A DNA stretch of 57,898 nucleotides from a virus, in the IMG/VR virus record IMGVR_UViG_3300033273_000437, positions 1-57,898 of that record. One strand, 5' to 3'. The position numbers and the translations under genes were made by a program. A model generated the notes under the pieces. It searched no databases, was not told the origin of the DNA, and worked only from the letters and a program-made list of their open reading frames with translations. Every line of letters starts with the position of its first letter. Position 1 is the first letter of the stretch. Below are positions 7,746-14,991 of this stretch, one piece after another.

Positions 7746-7765
7746 CTTGTAAATTCTCTTGTAAA
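7746..7765. repeat. Paired CTTGTAAA direct repeats, candidate integrase arm sites
   Basis: CTTGTAAA occurs at 7746-7753 and 7758-7765 (12-bp period), 40 bp before the attP core, and again at 8012-8019 inside the integrase start, on the other side of the core. Tyrosine integrases of lambda type bind short arm repeats flanking the core, so this layout is suggestive. The rest of 7600-7804 shows no gene. Confidence 0.35.
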
Positions 7766-7804
7766 GTCTCATTAAGACCCTTTCTCCTGCAACGACAGGA
7801 ACAC

Positions 7805-7848
7805 GCATGGCATGCAGGGGGTCAGGAGTTCGAGTCTCCTTGGCTCCA
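7805..7848 (+). other. attP: attP core: 3' fragment of a tRNA-Ala(GGC) gene
   Basis: The 44 bases read as the anticodon loop (ATGGCAT), 3' anticodon stem (GCAGG), variable region, complete T-arm (AGGAG-TTCGAGT-CTCCT) and 3' acceptor strand plus discriminator (TGGCTCCA) of a bacterial tRNA-Ala with anticodon GGC. The 5' half (acceptor, D-arm) is absent, so it is not a working tRNA. A tRNA 3' end next to an integrase gene is the standard attP arrangement: integration replaces and restores the host tRNA 3' end. Translating it on the minus strand gives a well-known spurious ORF. Confidence 0.8.
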
Positions 7849-7876
7849 TTTTCAAATCCACTGCGTTGCAAAGGAT

Positions 7877-7911
7877 CTCGGGGACACCATCAGGTGACTC
7901 CGGGATTTTTT
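7877..7911 (+). terminator. Rho-independent terminator behind attP
   Basis: 12-bp stem 7877-7888/7893-7904 (two G-U pairs, one A-A mismatch), loop ATCA, then A and six T. It lies 28 bases after the tRNA fragment. In the prophage it would terminate the restored tRNA-Ala transcript and shield the integrase gene from host transcription. Confidence 0.7.
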
Positions 7912-8007
7912 CTGTCTTGCGTGAGATAGGGGCATCCTGAAGAGGATAGAGGCTGCAACTGAGATCTATTGCGCTGCAGGCAATCTCATCCTACTTTGGA
8001 CACTCTG

Positions 8008-9120
8008 ATGCCTTGTAAACAAATGGGTAGACCCAATAGCAAGGAAAACTGGGTCTTAAAAAATGCTGTCCTATCTGAGATGGGCAGTAATTTCCGGATA
8101 CGACTGACTTCTCAGAGTCCTGTCTTCCAGATCCGCGCCCTCTGTCCATTTCCGGATGGTAAACACGCTAAGAGCAGCGGGATCTACTCGACGGAGCCGG
8201 GGGCTGTTGACCGGGCCTTCAAGCTGTGCCTTCATCTGGACGAGAACCCCAACGCCCTGGTGAAGGAGAAGGAGGCTGGAACAAAGCCAGGGTTCACGGC
8301 CTGGAGAGCCCTCTCTATGGAGCTGGAAGCCCACCTGCGGAAGCTGGGCATACAGATGACGCACCCCGACTACTGGAGGCATGCCAGTGCTCTGGCGAAG
8401 CTCAGAGGTGAAGTTGAGATCGCCAAGGTCGAGCGCTGGGTGGAAGAGTCTGCGGAGAACTCCAGGGAACGGACTAGGCGACTCGTGACCTGCAGCCGCT
8501 TGATCGAAATCGGTCTTGATATTGATCGGAACTGGATGGACCGGATTAAGTCGTGCAATAAATACAGCCCAAGTCAGGCAGTTGAACCTCGTTCCCTGCC
8601 ATCAGATGATCAAGTCGAAGTCTTTATTGACGGACTCAAAAACCGGGGTTGGCAAGTTGTGTTCGGCTACATCGCAACCTGGGGGCTTCGGAACCACGAA
8701 CCCTTTCGACTCCATAGCCAGCCCGATAGCGAAGGCTTGATCGAAATCTCAAATAATTCAAAGACTGGATTCCACGTTGTTACGCCTGCACACCCTGAGT
8801 GGATTGATCGTTGGAACCTCAGAGACTTCAAGTTGCCGGGGCATGACCCCTCAGCAACGCACGTTGAGCTAGGGCGAAGAGTCACCAAGTACATGGCACG
8901 TCACAGGCATCTTGCTACCTGGCGAGAGGATCCGAAGACCTATGACCTTCGACACGCCTGGGCTGCCCGTGTCCACACGCACCCGAGCTACAGCCATATC
9001 GAAGTCAGTGTGGCTGCAGAAATGATGGGCCACTCAGAGAAAGTCCACAAAGCGACCTATCTGAGGTGGACTGCAAAAGAAGATCTCAAGAGGCGTCTCC
9101 GTCAAAAGTTGGCGGCATAA
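8008..9120 (+). CDS. int: Tyrosine recombinase (integrase)
   Basis: About 370 residues from ATG 8008 (ATG 8023 and TTG 7969 are alternatives; ribosome sites are weak). Catalytic residues of the family are visible: R228 in YIATWGLRNHE, a candidate K252 in NNSKTG, R315 in TYDLRHAW (Tyr replaces the usual first His), H342 in MMGHSE, and nucleophile Y351 in KATYLRW. The N-terminal part carries a basic arm-binding-like region and a core-binding helical domain. It should recombine the adjacent attP with a host tRNA-Ala gene. Its end overlaps a convergent small gene by 35 bases. Confidence 0.9.
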   Translation: MPCKQMGRPNSKENWVLKNAVLSEMGSNFRIRLTSQSPVFQIRALCPFPDGKHAKSSGIYSTEPGAVDRAFKLCLHLDENPNALVKEKEAGTKPGFTAWRALSMELEAHLRKLGIQMTHPDYWRHASALAKLRGEVEIAKVERWVEESAENSRERTRRLVTCSRLIEIGLDIDRNWMDRIKSCNKYSPSQAVEPRSLPSDDQVEVFIDGLKNRGWQVVFGYIATWGLRNHEPFRLHSQPDSEGLIEISNNSKTGFHVVTPAHPEWIDRWNLRDFKLPGHDPSATHVELGRRVTKYMARHRHLATWREDPKTYDLRHAWAARVHTHPSYSHIEVSVAAEMMGHSEKVHKATYLRWTAKEDLKRRLRQKLAA

Positions 9121-9250
9121 GTCCTGGGTCTGTTCTGGTGGAGACGATCTGACATGCACGCTTGTAGAACATATTGTCACGTTTGAAATCAGGCAGGGTT
9201 TCAAAATAATCTTTGATTTTTTGCCAGTTGCTGTAAGTGGTTTCGTTCAT
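9086..9250 (-). CDS. Small protein convergent with integrase (54 aa)
   Basis: ATG at 9250: MNETTYSNWQKIKDYFETLP, then DFKRDNMFYKRACQIV..., ending FDGDAS. Balanced composition with helical character and no low-complexity bias suggests a real gene. It overlaps the integrase 3' end antiparallel by 35 bp. A perfect AT-rich inverted repeat ends 7 bases before its ATG and may regulate it. No family recognised. Confidence 0.5.
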   Translation of the reverse strand: MNETTYSNWQKIKDYFETLPDFKRDNMFYKRACQIVSTRTDPGLMPPTFDGDAS

Positions 9251-9256
9251 GGACCT

Positions 9257-9282
9257 ATTAACTTAATAATTTTTAAGTTAAT
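9257..9282. repeat. Perfect 10-bp AT-rich inverted repeat
   Basis: ATTAACTTAA (9257-9266) and TTAAGTTAAT (9273-9282) with a 6-base centre, directly upstream of the minus-strand 54-aa gene. Could be an operator or a weak hairpin. The remaining gene-free stretch 9283-9423 contains one more hairpin (9355-9374) and nothing else clear. Confidence 0.5.
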
Positions 9283-9354
9283 GAAAACACATTTGCTCTT
9301 GTTCTGTATTCGCGATCAGCAAACAAAAGGCCAGCTGAGTTCAACATCTCCCTG

Positions 9355-9374
9355 CCATAGATCTGGGTCTATGG
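9355..9374 (-). repeat. Hairpin downstream of RNR
   Basis: CCATAGA/TCTATGG with a 6-base loop, 50 bases after the RNR stop in the direction of transcription. There is no T-run, so it is at best a weak or factor-assisted terminator or a 3'-end stabilising stem. Confidence 0.35.
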
Positions 9375-9423
9375 GGTTACGCCTCACATGCTCTTTGAAA
9401 AGCTTCGGAAAGCTCGATGTCCA

Positions 9424-11793
9424 TCAGGTGTCACTGATCGGAGCAAACATCGCTTCTTCAGAGAACGGTTTGGCTTTGCGATCAGGGTCGATCCCAGCGA
9501 TCAGACACTTGTCGGAATCGCAAGGTGCCGGTCCTGCTTCGATCAAGAGGCCAGTATCGTGCTGGAGAAGTGCCTTAAAGAAGTCATGATTTTTCTCCCG
9601 ACGCTTTACCTCTGCCTGCAACCCCAAGTACTCATACTTAGAGATGGGCTCAAAGGGCAGGCGGGGGAAGGTGGCATTGGCATCGAACCGGGCCAACAGG
9701 GCTGCGGAGATGTAACCCTTGTCGTTTTCGATAGCGTCGTAAATCAGATCCGACAGCTCTTCGATTTCATCCTCTCGGTACTCGATAGTGGCCGAGGTGT
9801 TGTGAGCAGTGTAGTGGGTCTGCACCTGCATATAGAAATCGAATTGAGCTGCAGCTGAGATTCTGCTGATGTCAACGTCATCGCAACCTTCGATGTCTGC
9901 CCAGCTAACCGAAGTGGGAATCTCCACCAACCATTCGGTGCAACGAGGATCAAAGGGGTTGTCGAGGAGACGACCTTCCTCATCCTTGTCCGACTGAGAA
10001 GGAACAACGGAGTAGCCGTAGTCCAAGCAAGCCAGGGCAACCGGATCATCTTTGCGGAAAGTGATGCGACGGATAAAGCGTTGCGACTTGGGAGGGTGCC
10101 AACCAGAAGATGCACCGGTCAAGAGACTCTTAGTCCCAGCCGGTTGAACAGTCGTAGTCCGGTTGGGTACGTTCAGACCGTGCTTGTCGCAGTACTCCTT
10201 TACTGTCGACTCAACAACCAAACGCCACCGCTTCAAGTAAGCGGTTTCAGTCATGCGGAAGGCTTTTCCTTCCTCAGTATCTGGTCGACCAACCACAAAC
10301 CACTTCAGCCAGTCAGCCCCAAAGGCGTGGACAAAGAAATCAAACAGACCAGTGAAGCTCACCCCAATGATCGGGTCTAGTTCACGGCTCTCCTGATAAC
10401 GGGGTACATCAAACCTGTGATGTAAAAGAGCCGCAGCCGTAAGAGCACCAGCTCGAAAGGCCTTCTCTTGCGCCTCATAATCCTGAGGATCAATCCGGTT
10501 GAGGTGAATTTCGGAAAGGTTGCAGTGGAAGTCAGTGCCAAGGATTTCGCCGCAAGGATTCAGGCCATAACGATTCATCCGATGACGGCGCTCTTGGTGA
10601 TCCATCGGAAGCCCATCTGCATCCCGCATGCAGAGGTAAGCAGCGGCTACATCTCTGCCGTCATTGCAGTAGAGGTCAATGAACGCTTTACGCTTCTCAT
10701 CTGAATCCAGAATGTCGGCGTTAGAACGTGCAATCGCCTCAGGTGCAAATTGGATTGCCCCTTCCCCTGAATGGAACTGCTTGGTGACAGCCTGCACTAC
10801 CTCTTGGCGAGAAGGTTTGGTGTGATAAACCCTGGTGTGGTTAGCCATCCGCAGCGCATCCCTATCGGGGTCAATGCGCCAGGCACCATCCTCACCTTGC
10901 TGCCACAGGTTGTCTTTTGCCGATGCTGCAGCTTCATCATCACTGTTGAACTGCCGCATACCCGCACTGCGTCGGATATTTCCAGCCACGACAACAGTTG
11001 CCGCTTCATCAATCAGGAGACAACACTCGACTGAGGTCAGACGCCGTCCCAAAGCTCCATTGAGAATCTTGGCGATCTTGTGAAACAGATCCTCCAACTT
11101 GATGGGGTTGGATGTCCCACCGAATCCTTTGAGCTTTTGACCTGCAGGGCGCACGCTACTGAGGTCCACATTGACGTGGACAGCCTGAAGCCAGTCAAAT
11201 TCAACAGCTGTTGATGCCTTAAGGATTGCCTGATAAGCATCTACCCATCCACGGCGGCTATCACCCACTTTGATTGTGACCGTGTTGCCGCGATAGTTGA
11301 CAAAAGTATTGTCGTGACGGTCTTCTGGCGAAGCAGTCCCAACACCCTCAGAGATATGAACGGTCAGGCTGTTGCGAATAGTCGGCAGGTTTTTGATCAT
11401 CCGCTCTTCGATGATCGCACCAGTGCCGGAGCCCATCATTGCTAGGTCCATCATCAGACCAAAGGCTTCCCAGTCCACTAGCTCGGTGGAAGTGCAGTTA
11501 TAGGCTCCTGAAAAGTTTTTCGAGTCCTTAATCCAGTCGGTTCCACCAACCCACAACCAGCGACCTGAGGGCAGCATCTGCTTCTGTTCAAGCATGGATG
11601 CAACCAGTTCGGTCTCCTCCTCAGTGAACTTTCCAAGTTCGCTAAGGCCAGTGATAACTCGGTCAACTACTTCACTAAAGGATTCACGGGTTCCATCTTC
11701 TTTTTGACGGCTATATGTCCGATAAAACACCGGGTTGGCGGCGGGCGCAGTGGCCACAAATTCAGAGTTCAAGGGCGAGCGTAGAGCGATCAA
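9424..11793 (-). CDS. nrdJ: Adenosylcobalamin-dependent class II ribonucleoside-triphosphate reductase
   Basis: 789 residues, slightly longer than monomeric RTPR (about 740). Makes deoxynucleotides from ribonucleotides using B12. Key residues of the monomeric class II family are in place: C100 (AYNCTSTE) and C424 (DFHCNLSE) as the active-site redox pair, N412-x-C414-x-E416 (NPCGE) holding the radical cysteine, and the C-terminal CDSDKC pair (C758, C763) that re-reduces the active site. The given start is TTG at 11793 with GGAAA immediately before it, so the true start is uncertain. Cyanophages often carry this enzyme because host cells make (pseudo)cobalamin. Upstream lies an 11-bp inverted repeat. 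Confidence 0.9.
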   Translation of the reverse strand: MIALRSPLNSEFVATAPAANPVFYRTYSRQKEDGTRESFSEVVDRVITGLSELGKFTEEETELVASMLEQKQMLPSGRWLWVGGTDWIKDSKNFSGAYNCTSTELVDWEAFGLMMDLAMMGSGTGAIIEERMIKNLPTIRNSLTVHISEGVGTASPEDRHDNTFVNYRGNTVTIKVGDSRRGWVDAYQAILKASTAVEFDWLQAVHVNVDLSSVRPAGQKLKGFGGTSNPIKLEDLFHKIAKILNGALGRRLTSVECCLLIDEAATVVVAGNIRRSAGMRQFNSDDEAAASAKDNLWQQGEDGAWRIDPDRDALRMANHTRVYHTKPSRQEVVQAVTKQFHSGEGAIQFAPEAIARSNADILDSDEKRKAFIDLYCNDGRDVAAAYLCMRDADGLPMDHQERRHRMNRYGLNPCGEILGTDFHCNLSEIHLNRIDPQDYEAQEKAFRAGALTAAALLHHRFDVPRYQESRELDPIIGVSFTGLFDFFVHAFGADWLKWFVVGRPDTEEGKAFRMTETAYLKRWRLVVESTVKEYCDKHGLNVPNRTTTVQPAGTKSLLTGASSGWHPPKSQRFIRRITFRKDDPVALACLDYGYSVVPSQSDKDEEGRLLDNPFDPRCTEWLVEIPTSVSWADIEGCDDVDISRISAAAQFDFYMQVQTHYTAHNTSATIEYREDEIEELSDLIYDAIENDKGYISAALLARFDANATFPRLPFEPISKYEYLGLQAEVKRREKNHDFFKALLQHDTGLLIEAGPAPCDSDKCLIAGIDPDRKAKPFSEEAMFAPISDT

Positions 11794-11816
11794 TTTCCAC
11801 AGTGCAGCTCATTAAG

Positions 11817-11858
11817 CGTAACCAGAAAAGGATGAGTGTCTAGGTCGTTCTGGTTACG
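11817..11858. promoter_or_regulatory. 11-bp perfect inverted repeat in the RNR divergent promoter region
   Basis: CGTAACCAGAA (11817-11827) and TTCTGGTTACG (11848-11858) are exact reverse complements separated by 20 bases, between the RNR start (minus) and a small plus-strand gene. Half-site centres are about 31 bp apart, three helical turns. An operator for a dimeric regulator is the simplest reading; a transcribed hairpin is the alternative. Confidence 0.5.
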
Positions 11859-11876
11859 ATACATGTAAAAAATTCC

Positions 11877-12050
11877 GTGATTGAGCAGCTCTTTGACGAG
11901 AAAGGAATCGTCTACTACAAAGTCGCCTTTCCTGATGGAATCCTGTCCTATACAAGCTGCTGTTGGATGGGCGATATCCTGTTAAAACGCTGGGATGAGC
12001 AAAAGCTGGCGATCAATTATCGCGGTGAGAGCTTGAGTAGTCTTTCCTGA
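11877..12050 (+). CDS. Small protein of unknown function (57 aa)
   Basis: GTG 11877 to TGA 12050: MIEQLFDEKGIVYYKVAFPD, then GILSYTSCCWMGDILLKRW..., ending RGESLSSLS. The mixed hydrophobic and charged pattern suggests a compact beta-rich fold. Divergent from RNR with the inverted repeat at 11817-11858 just upstream. It overlaps the minus-strand gene 12017-12169 by 34 bases at its end. Confidence 0.55.
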   Translation: MIEQLFDEKGIVYYKVAFPDGILSYTSCCWMGDILLKRWDEQKLAINYRGESLSSLS

Positions 12051-12169
12051 ACATCAACTATTTGAAGCTCAAGCACAACCTTCGCTCCGCTGCTTAAATT
12101 AGGTCGCCTCCAAAGCTCCATCAAAGTTTTAAGCTGCTTTGATAAAAGCTTGTGTTGATCGGTTTCCAT
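12017..12169 (-). CDS. Small helical protein (50 aa)
   Basis: ATG at 12169: METDQHKLLSKQLKTLMELW, then RRPNLSSGAKVVLELQIVDV, then QERLLKLSPR. Leucine/charge spacing predicts two amphipathic helices. It lies head-to-head with the AbrB-like gene (5 bases between the two starts) and tail-to-tail with the 57-aa gene. The divergent position next to a DNA-binding protein could make it a partner, but no family is recognised. Confidence 0.5.
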   Translation of the reverse strand: METDQHKLLSKQLKTLMELWRRPNLSSGAKVVLELQIVDVQERLLKLSPR

Positions 12170-12174
12170 ACAAC

Positions 12175-12339
12175 ATGGCAAAAAGAACGTGGACAGTTCC
12201 CATCGATGAAGAAGGCATTATTTCTTTCCCAGATGATCTACTTGAAGCTTTGGGCTGGGAAGAAGGGACTGTATTGTCTTGGGACGTTAAGGATGACGGG
12301 GTAGTTGTCCTGAAAGCTACGGATTCTTCAGCCGATTAA
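12175..12339 (+). CDS. SpoVT/AbrB-like DNA-binding protein (54 aa)
   Basis: Preferred start is ATG 12175 (MAKRTWTVPIDEEGIISFPD followed by DLLEALGWEEGTVLSWDV), with an upstream extension of poor quality rejected. The sequence is the swapped-hairpin AbrB/MazE fold: beta strand, D.EG-I-FP, L...lGW.eGd.l.w, beta strand. Such proteins bind DNA as dimers and act as transition regulators or antitoxins. No toxin gene is recognisable beside it. It converges with the 53-aa minus gene with a 23-base overlap. Confidence 0.75.
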   Translation: MAKRTWTVPIDEEGIISFPDDLLEALGWEEGTVLSWDVKDDGVVVLKATDSSAD

Positions 12340-12478
12340 TATAAGACTGAGCTTGGAAGAGAGTCCTGAAATAATGACGATCTCCAGCGATAAAGCAGTA
12401 ATAAGCAGCAGCATCTCCCACAGGATAGGCGATCTCATAAATCTTGTATCCTTCATGTTCGTAGTAAGTCCTCGCCAT
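12317..12478 (-). CDS. Small protein downstream of dCTP deaminase (53 aa)
   Basis: ATG at 12478: MARTYYEHEGYKIYEIAYPV, then GDAAAYYCFIAGDRHYFRTL, then FQAQSYINRLKNP. The alternating pattern ending in an FxTLxxAxxYI helix is like many small cyanobacterial proteins. It overlaps the dCTP deaminase end by 26 bases, consistent with coupled translation. Function unknown. Confidence 0.6.
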   Translation of the reverse strand: MARTYYEHEGYKIYEIAYPVGDAAAYYCFIAGDRHYFRTLFQAQSYINRLKNP

Positions 12479-12965
12479 CGCGGGCCATTGCTACACGACT
12501 ATCTCCAAAGTAGCGTCCGGAATATGGATGCTCTGCGTTCTCCATGTACTCGAAGAACGTGAGCTGACCAATTCTCAGTCCTGGATAAATAGGAATATGG
12601 CCAAACTGAAGTGTGTTTTTCAGCTCTAAGGTAAGTCTGCCCTCATAGCCACAATCAACCAGGCCAGCGAGACTGTGGTTCAGACCTTCGCGTGCTCTGC
12701 TGCTTACAAGGTGCAGATGAGCTTCGATGTTATCTGGAATATGAAAGTATTCGATTGTTTCTCCCAGCACAAAGCAGCCAGGGGGCATTAAGCAAGGGTT
12801 CTCCTCGCTGTACTCATCGAGATTGATCTGTTTAAATCCATTCTCGGTTTCAACCAGTGCGTTCGAGCCGAGATGCACGTCATAGCTACAGGGCTGAACG
12901 CATTCCGGATGAAAGGGAACAATCATCCCTTGGCGACCAAGTTCTGCAATGCGGCGGTCAATCAA
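12453..12965 (-). CDS. dcd: dCTP deaminase family protein
   Basis: 170 residues. Converts dCTP to dUTP (or directly to dUMP in the bifunctional DCD-DUT type), feeding thymidylate synthesis together with the ThyX encoded at 21.2 kb. Visible family motifs: PCSYDVHLG near the N-terminus, VSSRAREGLNHSLAGLVDCG, and the catalytic Glu in GRLTLELKN (E114). Start is TTG at 12965, overlapping the stop of the upstream small gene; no ATG or GTG lies nearby in frame. Part of the minus-strand replication operon. Confidence 0.85.
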   Translation of the reverse strand: MIDRRIAELGRQGMIVPFHPECVQPCSYDVHLGSNALVETENGFKQINLDEYSEENPCLMPPGCFVLGETIEYFHIPDNIEAHLHLVSSRAREGLNHSLAGLVDCGYEGRLTLELKNTLQFGHIPIYPGLRIGQLTFFEYMENAEHPYSGRYFGDSRVAMARDGEDLLRT

Positions 12966-13134
12966 AACGTCTGTAGCGATTGGGTTTTTTGCCTCTCCAC
13001 TGCCTCCTTGATTGTTTCTTGGAGTGATACCAGTCGAGAAAATACTGGGCGTCGTCGATTAGGCGATGCAACAAGCCCATGGGAAGTTGCTCAACAATCT
13101 CGTCGAGCTTCTTTTTGTAGTCTTCCTTGGACAA
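12958..13134 (-). CDS. Small basic protein between polymerase and dcd (58 aa)
   Basis: TTG at 13134: (M)SKEDYKKKLDEIVEQLPMG, then LLHRLIDDAQYFLDWYHSKK and QSRRQWRGKKPNRYRRFD. Helical N-terminal two-thirds and a strongly basic tail. In-frame stops lie just upstream, and no ATG precedes the first helix. It starts 30 bases after the polymerase stop and overlaps the dcd start by 8 bases. Function unknown. Confidence 0.55.
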   Translation of the reverse strand: MSKEDYKKKLDEIVEQLPMGLLHRLIDDAQYFLDWYHSKKQSRRQWRGKKPNRYRRFD

Positions 13135-13164
13135 GGTCTTGACCTGATCCAGTCAAAGTTAACG

Positions 13165-14991
13165 TCATTTGGCGGACCAGTCCCTCCCAGCGCCAGGTTC
13201 AGCCACGATCGGAACATTGGTCAGGCAAACCTCGTAGGCAGCGGACTCCATGCACTCCTTCAAAACAACTTGTGCTTCATCCTTATCCGCTTCAGGTACT
13301 TCCATCACCGCCTCATCGTGAACATTTGCAACAAGTTTCCACTCAGGCCTGACAGATAGATAGTTCTCCCAAAGCAGCGCCAGAGCTGCCTTCATGCAAT
13401 CACCGCCAGTACCCTGCACCTGTGTGTTGAGGCGGGTGGTGTACTTGTCGGATCCTCCTGGTCCCTGAGTAAGTAAGCGCCGTCTACCCATCAGTGTGAA
13501 GACTGGTCCGGTGGTGTTTCCTTGTGTACGTTGCCATCCAACTAATTGGGGGAATGCCGACTTCCACTGGGATAACTTCTCTTCGGCTTCTTCAGGTGTG
13601 AGGAACAACCCTGCGGCTGCAGCCTGAGTCCGGATGGATTTTGCGCCACTTCCAAATAACGCCCCAAAATTGTACGTTTTGGCATCTCTGCGCTGATCTT
13701 TCGTCACCTCACTCTCATCAATGCCGTTCATCAGGGCAGCAGTTCGGGTATGTAGGTCTGCACCCTCCTGATAAGCCTGACTCATGCGCTCCTCGCCACT
13801 GCACTCAGCAGCAATTCGCAGCTCCAGCTGAGAGTAATCAGCGATAACCAAAACATGACCCGGCGATGCAACGAAGCCCTGCCGGTACTCCTTGTCGCGT
13901 TTAATTTGCTGAAGATTCGGCTCAGCGCAACTAACTCTTCCGGTGTCGGTGCCCAGCTGGCGGTAGTTCGCACGGATACGGTTGTCGTTGTATTGCTGGG
14001 CATGACCAATCATTTTTTCGACCTGTGAGCAGGCCGTCTTCAATTCTTTGAACGCCAAGTAGTCCCGTATCAGCTCATGGTCAGGGGCTAAGAAAGCAAG
14101 AGCTGTTTTGTCCAGGCTGCTATCGACTGGAATCCCTGCTGCCACAAGCGCTGGCTGTAGCTGAGCTACTGATCCAAGGTTGAACCCTTTGACCTTGTTC
14201 TTGCCCTTGCCATAGAAGTCTGGATGCACCATGACCTGCCCGGTTTCAGGGCTTCGGTACTGGTCTAGGACTCCTAGTGCCTCCAGTTTCTTTACGACAT
14301 GGAGGCAGGCCGCATCTCGCTCTGCACACTTGTCGTGTAGAAGCTTGGTGTAGTGATCCACATCCAGCAAAAAGCCGTTGTGCTTCATTGAGGCAAAGGC
14401 AGGTAACGCTCGGCACTCCAACCTGAAAATGTGGCTTAGCTCTTCCTTACGCAGCTTTTGCTTGAGGACTTCATACAACGGGAAGCAGATGGATACGTCA
14501 CGAGCGGCGTATTCAAGCTGGGCCTGACTGAACGGGCCTTCATGCCCAATAAACGACTTCTGTAGCTCCTCTTTTTCCTCCATTAGGAGCCCTAGGTGCC
14601 TTGCGACTAATACACCAAGGCTGTTTTTGACCTTCATGCCCAGGTTTAAGAGCTTCCCTGCGATCATCGTGTCGAGCAGCATTCCCCTTAAGGGAAGGCC
14701 ATTCGCTTCAAGAAAGACCCACTCAAAAGCAAGGTTCTGGCCCAATTTGATGATGTACTCACTGGCCAGAAGGGGTGCCAGTTCTTTGATAGCGGACCCT
14801 ATGCCAGCGACATCAAAGACGAAGACCTGCTCCGCAGTACCCAACTGAATCAGAAGGATTCGGTCGTGCTGTGGTGAAAGCCCAGTCGTCTCAATATCGA
14901 GTCCGAGCATTGGCAGCGAGCTAAGCAGCTTGACTGCGCTCTTCACTTCGGATCCATGCTCGACATACACCAATGATGGATTCAAGCTCAT
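13165..14991 (-). CDS. polA: Family A DNA polymerase with 3'-5' exonuclease domain
   Basis: 608 residues from ATG 14991 (a TTG at 15045 would add 18). Exonuclease domain, residues 28-170: DIETTG (D32, E34), GQNLAFEW (E90 where most relatives have Asp) and YAARD (Y161, D165). Polymerase domain: motif A DYSQLELR (385-392), finger helix QRRDAKTYNFGALFG with K438, F442 (equivalent to E. coli F762) and F446 (E. coli Y766), motif C VHDE (557-560). There is no 5'-3' exonuclease domain, as usual in phages. Replicates the phage genome with the primase-helicase encoded upstream. Confidence 0.92.
   Translation of the reverse strand: MSLNPSLVYVEHGSEVKSAVKLLSSLPMLGLDIETTGLSPQHDRILLIQLGTAEQVFVFDVAGIGSAIKELAPLLASEYIIKLGQNLAFEWVFLEANGLPLRGMLLDTMIAGKLLNLGMKVKNSLGVLVARHLGLLMEEKEELQKSFIGHEGPFSQAQLEYAARDVSICFPLYEVLKQKLRKEELSHIFRLECRALPAFASMKHNGFLLDVDHYTKLLHDKCAERDAACLHVVKKLEALGVLDQYRSPETGQVMVHPDFYGKGKNKVKGFNLGSVAQLQPALVAAGIPVDSSLDKTALAFLAPDHELIRDYLAFKELKTACSQVEKMIGHAQQYNDNRIRANYRQLGTDTGRVSCAEPNLQQIKRDKEYRQGFVASPGHVLVIADYSQLELRIAAECSGEERMSQAYQEGADLHTRTAALMNGIDESEVTKDQRRDAKTYNFGALFGSGAKSIRTQAAAAGLFLTPEEAEEKLSQWKSAFPQLVGWQRTQGNTTGPVFTLMGRRRLLTQGPGGSDKYTTRLNTQVQGTGGDCMKAALALLWENYLSVRPEWKLVANVHDEAVMEVPEADKDEAQVVLKECMESAAYEVCLTNVPIVAEPGAGRDWSAK

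Noticed and set aside
7602-7871. 89-aa minus-strand ORF (contains KETRTPDPLHAMRVP)
   Set aside because: It is the antisense translation of the tRNA-Ala fragment, a well-known spurious protein in databases.
11794-11876. Cobalamin riboswitch upstream of the B12-dependent RNR
   Set aside because: Only about 80 bases before the divergent gene and no B12-box visible; the inverted repeat fits an operator better.
12120-12143. ATCAAAG/CTTTGAT hairpin as a terminator
   Set aside because: No T-run on either strand and it lies inside the 50-aa minus-strand gene.
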